DNA of 43,810 nucleotides from assembly GCF_000717185.1 (NCBI RefSeq), contig NZ_JNYE01000100.1:1-43810 (forward strand). Direction: 5' to 3'. Position 1 is the first letter of the stretch. Each line of letters starts with the position of its first letter. Of the stretch, positions 1 to 8,548 are shown piece by piece. The translations under genes were made by a program, and so were the position numbers. The notes under the pieces are model-generated. The model was not told the DNA's origin. It saw only the letters and a program-made list of their open reading frames with translations, and did no database searches. The stretch is from Kitasatospora phosalacinea (GTDB lineage: Bacteria > Actinomycetota > Actinomycetes > Streptomycetales > Streptomycetaceae).

Positions 1-21
1 CCCCCTCCCGCCCGCCCCCTC

Positions 22-39
22 CTCCCTCCCGGGAGGGAG
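22..39. repeat. 18-bp perfect palindrome before the ABC operon
   Basis: CTCCCTCCC is followed immediately by its reverse complement, with no loop. It lies about 80 bases before the ABC transporter start. It could be an operator for that operon or part of the terminator of a gene ending left of the window; nothing in the sequence decides between these. Confidence 0.35.
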
Positions 40-120
40 ACGGACCACCCGCGGGCGGGATCCGGCGGCCCCGGCCCGGGCGGTTGACTCGGAACAGGCA
101 ACCGGAGGAAGGGAGTTCCC

Positions 121-1029
121 GTGATCGAGATCCGCGACCTGACCAAGGCGTACGGCGAGCGCCGGGCCGTGGACGGCCTGTCGTTCCGGGTCGAGCCCGG
201 GCGGGTGACGGGCTTCCTGGGGCCGAACGGGGCGGGCAAGTCGACGACGCTGCGGATGGTGCTGGGGCTGGACCGGCCGACGTCCGGGACGGCGCTGGTG
301 GACGGGCGGCCGTACGCCGGGCTCGACCGCCCGCTGTGCCGGGTCGGCGCGCTGCTGGACGCGCAGGCCGTGCACCCGGGCCGCACCGCGGCCGGGCACC
401 TGCGGTGGATCGCCGCCTCGCACGGCCTGCCCGCCCGCCGCGTGGCGGAGGTGCTCGCCCTGGTCGGCCTCGCCGAGGTCGCCGACCGCCGGATCCGCAC
501 CTTCTCGCTGGGCATGCGCCAGCGCCTGGGCATCGCGGCGGCCCTGCTCGGCGACCCGGCGGCGCTGCTGCTGGACGAGCCGGTGAACGGCCTGGACGCG
601 GAGGGCATCCGGTGGATCCGGAGCCTGCTGCGCCGCCTCGCGGGCGAGGGCCGGGCCGTGCTGGTCTCCTCGCACCTGATGGCGGAGATGGCGCTCACCG
701 CCGACCACCTGGTGGTGATCGGCCGGGGCCGGCTGCTCGCCGACACCTCCACCGCGGACTTCCTGGCCCACCACGGCCGCCGCCGGGTCCGGGTCCGCGC
801 CGTCGACCCGGCCGCCCTGGCCGCCCTGCTCGCCACCGCCCACCCGGACGCGGTGCCCCGCGCCGACGGCTCCTACGACGTCCCGGACGCCGACCCGGCC
901 CGGCTGGGCGCCCTGGCCGCCGAGCACCGTGTGGTGCTGATCGAACTGTCCGTGACCCACGACTCCCTGGAGGAGGCCTTCATGCGGATGACCGCGGACG
1001 CCGTCGAGTACCGGGCGGTGGCGGCATGA
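121..1029 (+). CDS. ABC transporter ATP-binding protein (ABC-2 exporter type)
   Basis: Cytoplasmic ATPase subunit (302 aa) that would power the membrane protein encoded next. Walker A GPNGAGKST is at residues 34-42, an ABC signature-like stretch FSLGMRQRLG near 128-137, and Walker B LLLDEP with the D-loop (NGLD) near 150-160. The H-loop is seen in SSHLMAEM. The region after about residue 220 is the variable C-terminal part common in DrrA/CcmA-like exporters. The start is GTG, preceded by GGAGGAAGGGAG. The stop overlaps the next start as ATGA, so the pair is translationally coupled. The substrate cannot be read from sequence; drug, lipid or peptide export are typical for the family. Confidence 0.93.
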   Translation: MIEIRDLTKAYGERRAVDGLSFRVEPGRVTGFLGPNGAGKSTTLRMVLGLDRPTSGTALVDGRPYAGLDRPLCRVGALLDAQAVHPGRTAAGHLRWIAASHGLPARRVAEVLALVGLAEVADRRIRTFSLGMRQRLGIAAALLGDPAALLLDEPVNGLDAEGIRWIRSLLRRLAGEGRAVLVSSHLMAEMALTADHLVVIGRGRLLADTSTADFLAHHGRRRVRVRAVDPAALAALLATAHPDAVPRADGSYDVPDADPARLGALAAEHRVVLIELSVTHDSLEEAFMRMTADAVEYRAVAA

Positions 1030-1784
1030 GCACCCTGACGCCGCGGGCCCGCCGGACGTACCCGCTGCGCGCCGAGTGGGCGAAGTTCGCCACCCTGCGC
1101 CCGCTGTGGACCACCCCGTTCCTCGCGGTGGCCCTCAGCGCGGGCATCACCGCGGCCGTCCAGGCCGCGTACGGCCGCACCGACACCTCGCTGACCGACG
1201 ACCCGATGGAGGGCCTGTACTACGGGCTGAACTTCGGCCAGGTCGCGGTCGTCTGCCTGGGCATCCTGCTGGTCGGCCAGGAGTACGCCTCCGGGACGCT
1301 CACCACCTCGCTCGCCGCCGTCCCGGACCGGCTGCGGTTCTACCGCGCCAAGCTGCTGCTGGGCACCGGCCTGGGCCTGGCCGTCGGCGTCGCCACCGTC
1401 GGCGGCCAACTCGCCGCGACCGCGGCGACGGTGGGCCTGGACCTGTCCGCCCCCGGCACCGTGCGGGCCCTCGTCGCGGGGGTGCTCTACCACCCGCTGC
1501 TGCTCGTCCTGTGCCTGGCGCTCACCACCGTCCTGCGCAACCAGACCGCGGCCCTCGGCCTGCTCTCCCCCGCGGTCTTCCTCGGCACCACCGCCCTGAC
1601 CGCCGTCCCCGGCCTCCGCGAAGCCGCCCGCTTCCTCCCCGACCGCGCCGGCCAGTACGCCCTCCGCCTCGCCGACGCCCCCGGCACCCCCTACGGCCAC
1701 ACCACCGGCCTCCTCCTGATGGCCGCCTGGACCCTGGCCGCCGCCCTCGCGGGCCTGCGCACCCTCCACCGCAAGGACGCGTAA
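1026..1784 (+). CDS. ABC-2 type transporter permease
   Basis: A 252-aa polytopic membrane protein starting inside the stop of the ATPase gene (ATGA). The N-terminal RAEWAKFATLRPLWTT stretch is the usual cytosolic lead-in of ABC-2 permeases. About six hydrophobic segments follow: roughly residues 22-42, 70-90, 110-135, 150-170, 175-195 and 220-240. A conserved-looking GQEYASGTLTTSLAAVPDR loop lies after the second. With the upstream ATPase it should form a homodimer-based exporter. No regulator gene is adjacent inside the window. Confidence 0.9.
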   Translation: MSTLTPRARRTYPLRAEWAKFATLRPLWTTPFLAVALSAGITAAVQAAYGRTDTSLTDDPMEGLYYGLNFGQVAVVCLGILLVGQEYASGTLTTSLAAVPDRLRFYRAKLLLGTGLGLAVGVATVGGQLAATAATVGLDLSAPGTVRALVAGVLYHPLLLVLCLALTTVLRNQTAALGLLSPAVFLGTTALTAVPGLREAARFLPDRAGQYALRLADAPGTPYGHTTGLLLMAAWTLAAALAGLRTLHRKDA

Positions 1785-1793
1785 GCACCCGGA

Positions 1794-1919
1794 GGGGCGC
1801 GGGGAACTGCGCGAGCAACCGGGCACCCACCGCAAGGTCGCGAGGGAACGGCAACGCACCGCCCACCTCGCGACCTTGCTGACGTTCACCTCCCGCCGCG
1901 CACAGTTCCCCGCGCCCCC
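1794..1919. terminator. Nested inverted repeat between convergent genes
   Basis: The outer arms are GGGGCGCGGGGAACTG (1794-1809) and its complement (1904-1919). The inner arms are a perfect 14-bp pair, GCAAGGTCGCGAGG (1832-1845) with CCTCGCGACCTTGC (1866-1879), around a 20-base loop. It fills almost all of the gap between the converging permease and DUF6350 genes, so it is well placed as a bidirectional terminator. The GGGGCGCGGGGAACTGCGCG type of arm is, from memory, a dispersed intergenic sequence of Streptomyces genomes. Confidence 0.75.
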
Positions 1920-1940
1920 ATCTGCGCGCTTCGCGTTGCG

Positions 1941-3221
1941 CTACGCGGCCAGTCGGCACACCAGCCGGTACGCCCCCACCCGGGCGCGGACCACCGGCCC
2001 CGCGCCGTCGCCGTGGCGGCCGAGCCACCAGCGCCGGAGCAGCGCCCCGGGCAGGGCGAGGGCGAGCAGCCAGGCGGTCTGGGCGAGGGCGAACTGCCAG
2101 GGGACGGGGCCGAGCCGGGACATCCGGCCGGGGCCGAGCGCGCCGCCCGCGAGGTGGGCGGCGAGCAGGGCGGGCGGGACGGCGGCGAAGGCGGTGGCGA
2201 CGGCGGTGGCGGCGGTCTGGGCGGGGGTCCAGCGGGTGGCGGCGCGGCCGATGAGCAGGGCGGTGGTGAGGGCCGCGGCGACGGCCGCCGCGCAGGCGAG
2301 CAGGTGCCAGTCGGGGCCGCGGTCGGCGGGGAGCAGGGCGAGCAGCGGGAAGTCCGGGGCGGGGCCGAGCCGGGTGCCGAACGGTCCGGCGTGGTTCCCG
2401 GTGCCGACGTCGAAGCCCGCGCCGAGTGCGTAACTCGCGGACCAGGCGAGCGCGTTGGGCACCAGGGTCAGGCAGGCCAGCAGCATGCCGAGCCAGTCGG
2501 CGGCGCCGCTGCCGAGCTGTTGCGCGTCCCGTCCGGCGGAGCCGAGCAGGACGGCGGCGGCGAACACCGCGCCGCCCCCGGCGGTCAGGGCGAGCAGCCA
2601 TCCGGCCAGGGCCCGGCCGAGGACGGCCGGGGCGCCGTCGGGCCAGAGGGCGGGCGGTAGCGGCGGGCGGGGCAGTGCGACGGGTCGGCCGAGTCCGCTC
2701 CACAGGCCGTGGCCGAGCGCGGCGGCGGCGAGCAGGGCGACGGCGGTGAGGTCGGGGACGGCCCGGGAGCGGAGCAGGGCCTGCGGGTCGGCGCACTGGG
2801 CGACGGCGACGGCCGCGACCAGCAGGTACCCGGCGTACACCGTGAGCGGGGAGCGCCAACGCACCCATCCGCGCCCCCGGGCGCGCCGGGCCTGGCGGCG
2901 CCCGGCGCGGGAGAGCAGCACGGCGGTGACGGCGGTGAGCAGCAGCGGCGCGACGGTCACGGGGGCGGCGCCGGGGCCGCGGGCGAGGGGGGCGCCGTGG
3001 CCGAGCAGCCAGAGCGCGAAGACGGCCCGGGCCGCGTCCTGCGCCGTGTCGTCGCCGTACGGGGCGAGCACCCACAGGCCGAACACCGGGACGGCGATCA
3101 CGGACAGGGTGAGCAGCGCGGTGCGGACACCGGTGAGCAGGTCGGAGAGGGTGGAGCGGCTGTCCAAGTCGCTCGGCAGGCCCAGGATCGGACGGCCCAT
3201 CAGCTGCGTCATGGCCCTCAT
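1941..3221 (-). CDS. DUF6350 family polytopic membrane protein
   Basis: A 426-aa very hydrophobic protein with about ten predicted membrane segments and no catalytic motif I can see. The opening MGRPILGLPSDLDSR and the position beside sucCD match the actinobacterial DUF6350 proteins, sometimes labelled PerM-like or 'cell division' proteins; its function is unknown. ATG codons at 3221, 3212 and 3200 are all possible starts and none has a strong ribosome site. In many streptomycetes this gene is followed by purN-purH, which I do not see here. It is divergent from the HTH/sigma-like gene at 3330. Confidence 0.75.
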   Translation of the reverse strand: MRAMTQLMGRPILGLPSDLDSRSTLSDLLTGVRTALLTLSVIAVPVFGLWVLAPYGDDTAQDAARAVFALWLLGHGAPLARGPGAAPVTVAPLLLTAVTAVLLSRAGRRQARRARGRGWVRWRSPLTVYAGYLLVAAVAVAQCADPQALLRSRAVPDLTAVALLAAAALGHGLWSGLGRPVALPRPPLPPALWPDGAPAVLGRALAGWLLALTAGGGAVFAAAVLLGSAGRDAQQLGSGAADWLGMLLACLTLVPNALAWSASYALGAGFDVGTGNHAGPFGTRLGPAPDFPLLALLPADRGPDWHLLACAAAVAAALTTALLIGRAATRWTPAQTAATAVATAFAAVPPALLAAHLAGGALGPGRMSRLGPVPWQFALAQTAWLLALALPGALLRRWWLGRHGDGAGPVVRARVGAYRLVCRLAA

Positions 3222-3270
3222 GCTGCCAAGGCCACCCGTTGAGGGGTGTCACCGCGCGAACCTTCGCCGT

Positions 3271-3307
3271 GTCCCGGATTATCAGTACATGTGCCTTTTT
3301 CCGGGAC
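3271..3307. promoter_or_regulatory. Dyad in the divergent promoter region
   Basis: GTCCCGGA (3271-3278) is repeated as its complement (3300-3307), flanking a 21-base AT-rich spacer that contains GTACATGTGC. This is the least GC-rich spot between the divergent genes at 3221 and 3330, so promoter elements probably lie here. The dyad may be an operator; no regulator can be named. Confidence 0.35.
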
Positions 3308-3329
3308 GGACCTGCCACGGAGGAGATCG

Positions 3330-4784
3330 GTGACCTCGCCCTCGACCGCCGAACCGGAGCGAACCGCCGGAACCCCGCCGCGGGCCCGCGAGGACGCCGA
3401 GCTCCTGCTGCGCCGCCTCGCCCCCCGCGAGGCCCAGGCCCTGGCCCGGCTGGCCGCGGGCGACGACCTGCAAGCCGTGGCCCGGCACCTGGGCGTCGCC
3501 CCCGGCACCGCCCGCAGCCACCTCAACCGGGCGGTGCGCAAGCTCGGCGTCCGCAACCGCGAGGAGGCCGTCGCCCTGGTCGCCGCACTCGCCCCGCAGG
3601 CACCGCAGGCACCGGCCCCCCAGCCCCCGGCCTCCGCGTCCGCACCCGCACCCGCACCCGCACCCGCACCCGCACCCGTCGAGTTCGTCGGTCCCCCCGC
3701 GCCCCCCGCAACCTCCGCGCCCCCCGCGCCCGCCGCAGGCCCCGCCGCCGTCCCGGCCTCCTTCGCGGAGTTCGCCGCCCTGGTGCACGCCCGGCTGGTC
3801 CAGCAGACCTTCCTGCTGACCGGCCACCGCCACCGGGCCGTGCACTGCGTGCACCTGGCGCTGGGTTCGGCGGCCCGCCGGTGGGAGGAGGTGGCGGCGG
3901 ACCCGGATCCGGAGGGGCGGGTGCGCCGGGAGGCGTTCGACCTGGCGCTGTCGCCGTGGCACCGGGGCGGCCCGCGGCGGGCGCACCTGCTGCGGCGGCC
4001 GCGGCGGCGGATCGTGGTGGAGGGGGCGGGCGCGCCGGAGCCGCCCGAGCCGCCGCAGCAGCTGACGCACCGCGACCGGGCGCTGGTGAAGGCGCTGCTG
4101 CGGCTGTCGCGGCCGCAGCGGCGGGCGCTGGTGCTGCACGACACGCTGGGCCTGCCGGTGGAGCGGGTCGCGGTGGAGGTGGAGTCGAGCACGGCGGCGG
4201 CCGGGGCCCGGGTGCGTTCGGCGCGGGCCGCGCTGGCCCGGGAGGTTCCGGCGCTGGTCGGCGCGGACCCGGAGGACCCGGAGTTCGCGGAGCGGCTGGC
4301 GGACCTGCTGCACCGGGCGGCGGTGCACGGCTGCCCGGGGCCGCGGCTGCCGTCCCCGGCCCGGCTGGTCGCGGACAGCAGGCTGCACACGGGCCTGGTG
4401 ACGGGTGCGGCGGTGGCGCTGACGGTCGTGGTGGGCGGGGCGATCGTGGCGACCCTGCTGGGGGTGGGCCCGTCGGACCTGGCGCGTCCGGAGCCCGTGC
4501 GCGGGACGGCCTGCACCGGGGCCGGTTCGGGCAGCGCCGGTCCGGCGGCCCCGTACCGCGCGCCGGGCCTGCAGACGCCGTGGTGCGGGCCGGTGCCGGG
4601 CGTCCCGGCCCGGCTGGCGGACCCGCCGGGGCAGCTGCCGCCCCCGCCGGACCGGTCGGGCGCGCCGCCCGCGGACCCGTTCGCGGCCCGCCGCCCGCTG
4701 TTCGCCCCGCCGCCGGAGCACCGCCCGCTGCCGCCCCCGGCGGCGTCCGCCGCGTGCGGCCCGGTGGAGCGCTGCGTGCTCTGA
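3330..4784 (+). CDS. Membrane-anchored LuxR-HTH / sigma-like protein
   Basis: 484 aa from a GTG preceded by GGAGGAGATCG; a longer in-frame start at 3246 lacks such a site. Residues 26-86 form a LuxR/GerE-like helix-turn-helix (APREAQALARLAAGDDLQAVARHL then GTARSHLNRAVRKLGV). Residues 88-143 are an Ala-Pro linker. Residues 145-310 look like a degenerate ECF sigma factor: a region-2-like part around 148-205 and a region-4-like part around 248-302 (LRLSRPQRRALVLHDTLGLP). A single membrane helix follows at about 357-378, then a Pro-rich tail containing five Cys that would lie outside the cell. Role unknown; the layout suggests a surface-sensing transcription regulator. It is convergent with sucD. 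Family calls rest on motif reading only. Confidence 0.75.
   Translation: MTSPSTAEPERTAGTPPRAREDAELLLRRLAPREAQALARLAAGDDLQAVARHLGVAPGTARSHLNRAVRKLGVRNREEAVALVAALAPQAPQAPAPQPPASASAPAPAPAPAPAPVEFVGPPAPPATSAPPAPAAGPAAVPASFAEFAALVHARLVQQTFLLTGHRHRAVHCVHLALGSAARRWEEVAADPDPEGRVRREAFDLALSPWHRGGPRRAHLLRRPRRRIVVEGAGAPEPPEPPQQLTHRDRALVKALLRLSRPQRRALVLHDTLGLPVERVAVEVESSTAAAGARVRSARAALAREVPALVGADPEDPEFAERLADLLHRAAVHGCPGPRLPSPARLVADSRLHTGLVTGAAVALTVVVGGAIVATLLGVGPSDLARPEPVRGTACTGAGSGSAGPAAPYRAPGLQTPWCGPVPGVPARLADPPGQLPPPPDRSGAPPADPFAARRPLFAPPPEHRPLPPPAASAACGPVERCVL
3642..3677 (+). repeat. Hexanucleotide tandem repeat (GCACCC x6)
   Basis: Six exact copies of GCACCC lie inside the HTH/sigma-like gene and encode an Ala-Pro run in the linker after the first HTH domain. 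The unit is six bases, so copy-number changes alter linker length without shifting the frame. Confidence 0.9.
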
Positions 4785-4837
4785 CCCCCCGCGCCGAACC
4801 CCACGCCCCGGCCCCACACTCCGGGCCCCGGGAACGC

Positions 4838-4879
4838 CGGAGGCGCCGCCCACCGTCACAACGGTGCGCGGCGCCTCCG
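4838..4879. terminator. Strong hairpin between convergent genes
   Basis: A 12-bp perfect stem (4838-4849 with 4868-4879) is extended by an inner 6-bp stem (4851-4856 with 4861-4866) closing on a CACA loop, with one mismatch between them. It lies between the stop of the HTH/sigma-like gene and the stop of sucD and should terminate both transcripts. Confidence 0.8.
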
Positions 4880-4908
4880 CCGTACCTGCGCGTCTGCGCG
4901 GCTGCTGC

Positions 4909-5799
4909 TTACTTCGCGGCGGCGAACAGCTCGCGGGCCAGGCGGGCGGTCTCGGACGGCGTCTTGCCGACCTTGACGCCGGCGGCCTCCAGGGCCTCCT
5001 TCTTCGCCTGGGCGGTGCCGGAGGAGCCGGAGACGATGGCGCCGGCGTGGCCCATGGTCTTGCCCTCGGGCGCGGTGAAGCCCGCGACGTAGCCGACGAC
5101 CGGCTTGGTGACGTGCTCGGCGATGTAGGCCGCGGCCCGCTCCTCGGCGTCGCCGCCGATCTCGCCGATCATGACGATGAGCTCGGTCTCCGGGTCCTCC
5201 TGGAACGCCTTGAGGGCGTCGATGTGGGTGGTGCCGATGACGGGGTCGCCGCCGATGCCCACCGCGGAGGAGAAGCCGAGGTCACGGAGCTCGTACATGA
5301 GCTGGTAGGTCAGGGTGCCGGACTTCGACACCAGACCGATCTTGCCCGAGCCGGTGATGTTGGCCGGGATGATGCCCGCGTTGGACTGTCCGGGGCTGAT
5401 CAGGCCGGGGCAGTTCGGGCCGATGATGCGGGTCTTGTTGCCCTTGGCGCCGGCGTGGGCCCAGAACGCGGCGGTGTCGTGCACCGGCACGCCCTCGGTG
5501 ATGACCACGGCGAGGCCGATCTCGGCGTCGATCGCCTCGATCACGGCGGACTTGGTGAACGCCGGCGGCACGAAGATGACGGTGACGTCGGCACCGGTCT
5601 TCTCCATCGCCTCGACCACGGTGCCGAACACCGGGACCTCGGTGCCGTCCACGTCGACGGTGGTGCCCGCCTTGCGCGGGTTCACGCCGCCGACGATCTG
5701 GGTGCCGGAGGCGAGCATGCGGCGGGTGTGCTTCATGCCCTCGGAGCCGGTCATGCCCTGGACGATGACCTTGCTGTCCTTGGTAAGGAAGATAGCCAT
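4909..5799 (-). CDS. sucD: Succinyl-CoA synthetase alpha subunit
   Basis: 296 aa, normal length for the family. With SucC it catalyses the TCA-cycle step succinyl-CoA + ADP/GDP + Pi to succinate + CoA + ATP/GTP in the cytoplasm. The N-terminal CoA-binding Rossmann fold is visible ([19 protein letters not shown]). [12 protein letters not shown] lies near 126-137. The catalytic phospho-histidine is H251 in [14 protein letters not shown]. The ATG follows GGAAGGGG. Only 18 bases separate it from sucC upstream, so both come from one transcript. Confidence 0.97.
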   Translation of the reverse strand: MAIFLTKDSKVIVQGMTGSEGMKHTRRMLASGTQIVGGVNPRKAGTTVDVDGTEVPVFGTVVEAMEKTGADVTVIFVPPAFTKSAVIEAIDAEIGLAVVITEGVPVHDTAAFWAHAGAKGNKTRIIGPNCPGLISPGQSNAGIIPANITGSGKIGLVSKSGTLTYQLMYELRDLGFSSAVGIGGDPVIGTTHIDALKAFQEDPETELIVMIGEIGGDAEERAAAYIAEHVTKPVVGYVAGFTAPEGKTMGHAGAIVSGSSGTAQAKKEALEAAGVKVGKTPSETARLARELFAAAK

Positions 5800-5817
5800 G
5801 GTGTTAAGTCCCCTTCC

Positions 5818-6990
5818 TTACTTGTTGGCCAGCTCGGCGGCGCGGTCAGCGGCGCCGTCCATGGTGTCCACCTGCTCGACCAGCGGGTGGTTGGCGTCGG
5901 TCAGGATCTGGCGACCGAGCTCGGCGTTGTTGCCGTCCAGGCGGACGACCAGCGGCTTGGTGACGGCCTCGCCCTTGCCCTCCAGGAGCGCGAGGGCCTG
6001 CACGATGCCGTTGGCGACCGCGTCACAGGCGGTGATGCCGCCGAAGACGTTGACGAAGACCGACTTGACGTCGGCGTCGCCCAGGATGATCTCCAGGCCG
6101 TTCGCCATCACCTCGGCGGACGCGCCGCCGCCGATGTCGAGGAAGTTGGCCGGCTTCACGCCGCCGTGGTTCTCACCGGCGTACGCGACGACGTCCAGGG
6201 TGCTCATGACGAGGCCCGCGCCGTTGCCGATGATGCCGACCTGGCCGTCGAGCTTGACGTAGTTCAGGCCCTTGGCCTTCGCCGCCGCCTCGAGCGGGTT
6301 GGCGGCGGCCTTGTCCTCGAGCGCCTCGTGCTCGGGCTGGCGGAACTCGGCGTTCTCGTCCAGGGAGACCTTGCCGTCCAGGGCGATGATCTTGCCCTCG
6401 CCGGACTTGATCAGCGGGTTGACCTCGACCAGGAGGGCGTCCTCCTTGACGAAGACGACCCAGAGCTTCTGCAGGACGTCGGCGACCTGGTCGGCGATCT
6501 CGGCCGGGAACTTCGCGGCGGCGACGATCTCGGCGGCCTTCTCCGGGGTCACGCCCTCGTTCGCGTCGACCGGGATCTTGGCCAGCGCGTCCGGGTTCTC
6601 CTCGGCCACGACCTCGATCTCCACGCCGCCCTCGACGCTGGCCATCGCCAGGAAGGTGCGGTTGGTGCGGTCGAGCAGGAAGGAGACGTAGTACTCCTCC
6701 TTGATGTCCGCGGTCTGGGCCAGCATGACCTTGTGGACGGTGTGGCCCTTGATGTCCATGCCGAGGATCGCCTCGGCCTTGGCCACGGCGTCCTGCGGGT
6801 CGGACGCGAGCTTCACGCCACCGGCCTTGCCCCGGCCACCCACCTTCACCTGAGCCTTGACGACGGCTCGGCCGCCGAAGCGCTCCGCGATGGCGGCAGC
6901 GTCTGCGGCGGTCTCGATGACATCGCCGTCAAGCACGGGTACACCGTGCTTGGCGAAGAGGTCCCTCGCCTGGTACTCGAACAGGTCCAC
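5818..6990 (-). CDS. sucC: Succinyl-CoA synthetase beta subunit
   Basis: 390-aa ATP-grasp subunit, normal length. The N-terminal [19 protein letters not shown] and the segment [19 protein letters not shown] (about residues 44-62) are the nucleotide-binding lobe. [23 protein letters not shown] is the metal-binding segment, and the C-terminal CoA-ligase part contains [12 protein letters not shown]. The start is GTG with AAGGAC six bases before it. It is first gene of the sucCD operon; its promoter must lie in the 375-base gap to the right. Confidence 0.97.
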   Translation of the reverse strand: MDLFEYQARDLFAKHGVPVLDGDVIETAADAAAIAERFGGRAVVKAQVKVGGRGKAGGVKLASDPQDAVAKAEAILGMDIKGHTVHKVMLAQTADIKEEYYVSFLLDRTNRTFLAMASVEGGVEIEVVAEENPDALAKIPVDANEGVTPEKAAEIVAAAKFPAEIADQVADVLQKLWVVFVKEDALLVEVNPLIKSGEGKIIALDGKVSLDENAEFRQPEHEALEDKAAANPLEAAAKAKGLNYVKLDGQVGIIGNGAGLVMSTLDVVAYAGENHGGVKPANFLDIGGGASAEVMANGLEIILGDADVKSVFVNVFGGITACDAVANGIVQALALLEGKGEAVTKPLVVRLDGNNAELGRQILTDANHPLVEQVDTMDGAADRAAELANK

Positions 6991-7365
6991 GTGTTTGTCC
7001 TTGTTCGTGGTCGCGGAATGTGTCTCTACGAGCGTGCCACGGCAGGATCTTCGCTGCGGGTCGTCGACACTGAGCGGGTACGCAGATGTACGGCCTTGCG
7101 GCCCACGCAGTTGCCGGGCGCATCGTCAATCAACACGCGCGTCACGTCCGCATGGCAGGTTATCCCCGCACGACCGGCCTGTTTCGCCCGGGGCCCGCTC
7201 CGCGTTGGTGAGAACCGTCACAACGGGCCCGCTCCGGGCCCCTCACCAGCGGGGGCGCGCAGCGGTGAGGGCCACCACCGGTTCACCCGGACGGGTGGCC
7301 GCCGCCCCCCTTGACGCCCGCCTCGACACCCTCCCCGCCCCTCCGGGCCCGCCGCCCGGCACCGC
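6991..7365. promoter_or_regulatory. Intergenic: sucCD promoter region and VWA 3' end
   Basis: No gene is supported here. The right part holds a structured stretch: GGGCCCGCTCC occurs twice, 34 bases apart (7191-7201 and 7225-7235). A GGGCCC-N5-GGGCCC hairpin (7225-7241) sits inside a second inverted repeat TGGTGAG/CTCACCA (7206-7212 with 7242-7248), and it probably terminates the VWA transcript. The left 200 bases are more AT-rich and should contain the sucC promoter and leader; I could not choose -35 and -10 boxes with confidence. Confidence 0.5.
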
Positions 7366-8499
7366 TCACCGCCGGTCGGGCACCGGCAGCGGACGCTTCT
7401 CGATCGCCGCCGCCATGATCTCCGGGAACGCGTCCGGCGTGCAGGCGAACGCCGGGGCGCCCAGCTCCGCCAGCGCCTGCGCGTGCGCGTGGTCGTACGC
7501 CGGGGCGCCCTCGTCGGACAGCGCCAGCAGCGCGATGAACTGCACCCCCGCGGCCTTCATCGCCGCGACCCGCTTCAGCATCTCGTTGCGGATCCCGCCC
7601 TCGTACAGGTCGCTGATCAGCACCACGACCGTCTCGGACGGGCGGCTGATCTTCGACTGGCAGTACGCCAGCGCCCGGTTGATGTCGGTGCCGCCGCCCA
7701 GCTGGGTCGCGAACAGCACGTCCACCGGGTCGCTCAGCTGCTCGGTCAGGTCCACCACCGAGGTGTCGAACACCACCAGCCGGGTGTCCAGGCTCGGCAT
7801 CGACGCCAGCACCGCGCCGAACACCGCCGAGTGCACCACCGACGGCGCCATCGAACCGGACTGGTCGATGCACAGGATCACGTCCTTCTTCACCGCCCGC
7901 TGCGCCCGCGCGTAGCCGACCAGCCGCTCCGGGACGACCGTGCGGTACTCCGGCAGGTACTTCGACAGGTTGGCCCGGATGGTGCGGTCCCAGTCGATGT
8001 CCCGGTGCCGGGGGCGGTTCACCCGGGCGCTGCGGTCCAGCGCGCCGCCGACCGTCGAGCGGGTCCGGTCGGCGAGTCGGCGCTCCAGGTCGGCCACCAC
8101 CTTGCCGACCACCGCGCGGGCGGTCTCCCGGGTGGTCTCCGGCAGCGCGTGCTTCAGCGACAGCAGCGTCCCCACCAGGTGCACGTCCGGCTCGACGGCG
8201 GCCAGCATCTCCGGCTCCAGCAGCAGCCGGTCCAGGCCGAGTCGGGAGATCGCGTCCTGCTGCATCAGCTGCACCACGCTGGTCGGGAAGTACTCCCGGA
8301 TGTCCCCCAGCCAGCGCGCCACCTTCGGCGCCGACCCCCCGAGCCCCGCCGACCGCTTCCCGTCCTCCCGGTACAGCGCCCCCAGCGCCCCGTCCATCGC
8401 CGCGTCCCGCCCCGACAGCCGCACCCCGGTGCCGTCCGCGTCACCGCCGAGCACCAGCCGCCAACGCCGCATCCGTTCGTCGTCCTGACGGACCGTCAT
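7366..8499 (-). CDS. VWA-domain protein of a MoxR system (YehP-like)
   Basis: 377 aa. The N-terminal 190 residues are a helical region typical of MoxR-partner VWA proteins (SAPKVARWLGDIREYFP; RHRDIDWDRTIRANLSKYLPE). The C-terminal half is a von Willebrand A domain with a complete metal site: D212-x-S214-x-S216 in DQSGSM, T271 in GGGTDI, and D297 in ISDLYEGG. Such proteins bind ligands through the metal and act as adaptors or substrates for MoxR ATPases. The ATG has AGGAGTGAG upstream. It is last gene of the MoxR-DUF5682-VWA set, 49 bases after DUF5682. By family it corresponds to E. coli YehP. The substrate is unknown. Confidence 0.92.
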   Translation of the reverse strand: MTVRQDDERMRRWRLVLGGDADGTGVRLSGRDAAMDGALGALYREDGKRSAGLGGSAPKVARWLGDIREYFPTSVVQLMQQDAISRLGLDRLLLEPEMLAAVEPDVHLVGTLLSLKHALPETTRETARAVVGKVVADLERRLADRTRSTVGGALDRSARVNRPRHRDIDWDRTIRANLSKYLPEYRTVVPERLVGYARAQRAVKKDVILCIDQSGSMAPSVVHSAVFGAVLASMPSLDTRLVVFDTSVVDLTEQLSDPVDVLFATQLGGGTDINRALAYCQSKISRPSETVVVLISDLYEGGIRNEMLKRVAAMKAAGVQFIALLALSDEGAPAYDHAHAQALAELGAPAFACTPDAFPEIMAAAIEKRPLPVPDRR

Positions 8500-8548
8500 G
8501 TGATCTCACTCCTTGGCTTGCCCATCGGGCCGGGGGAACGGGGGAAGG

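Noticed and set aside
84..1784. 566-codon plus-strand frame spanning both ABC genes
   Set aside because: Its first two thirds are Arg/Gly/Pro-rich shadow sequence over the ATPase gene in another frame; only the last 252 codons (from 1026) are real.
4864..7314. 816-codon plus-strand frame opposite sucCD
   Set aside because: It is antisense to two textbook metabolic genes and carries the typical shadow composition (Asp/Leu/Gly/Val/Arg).
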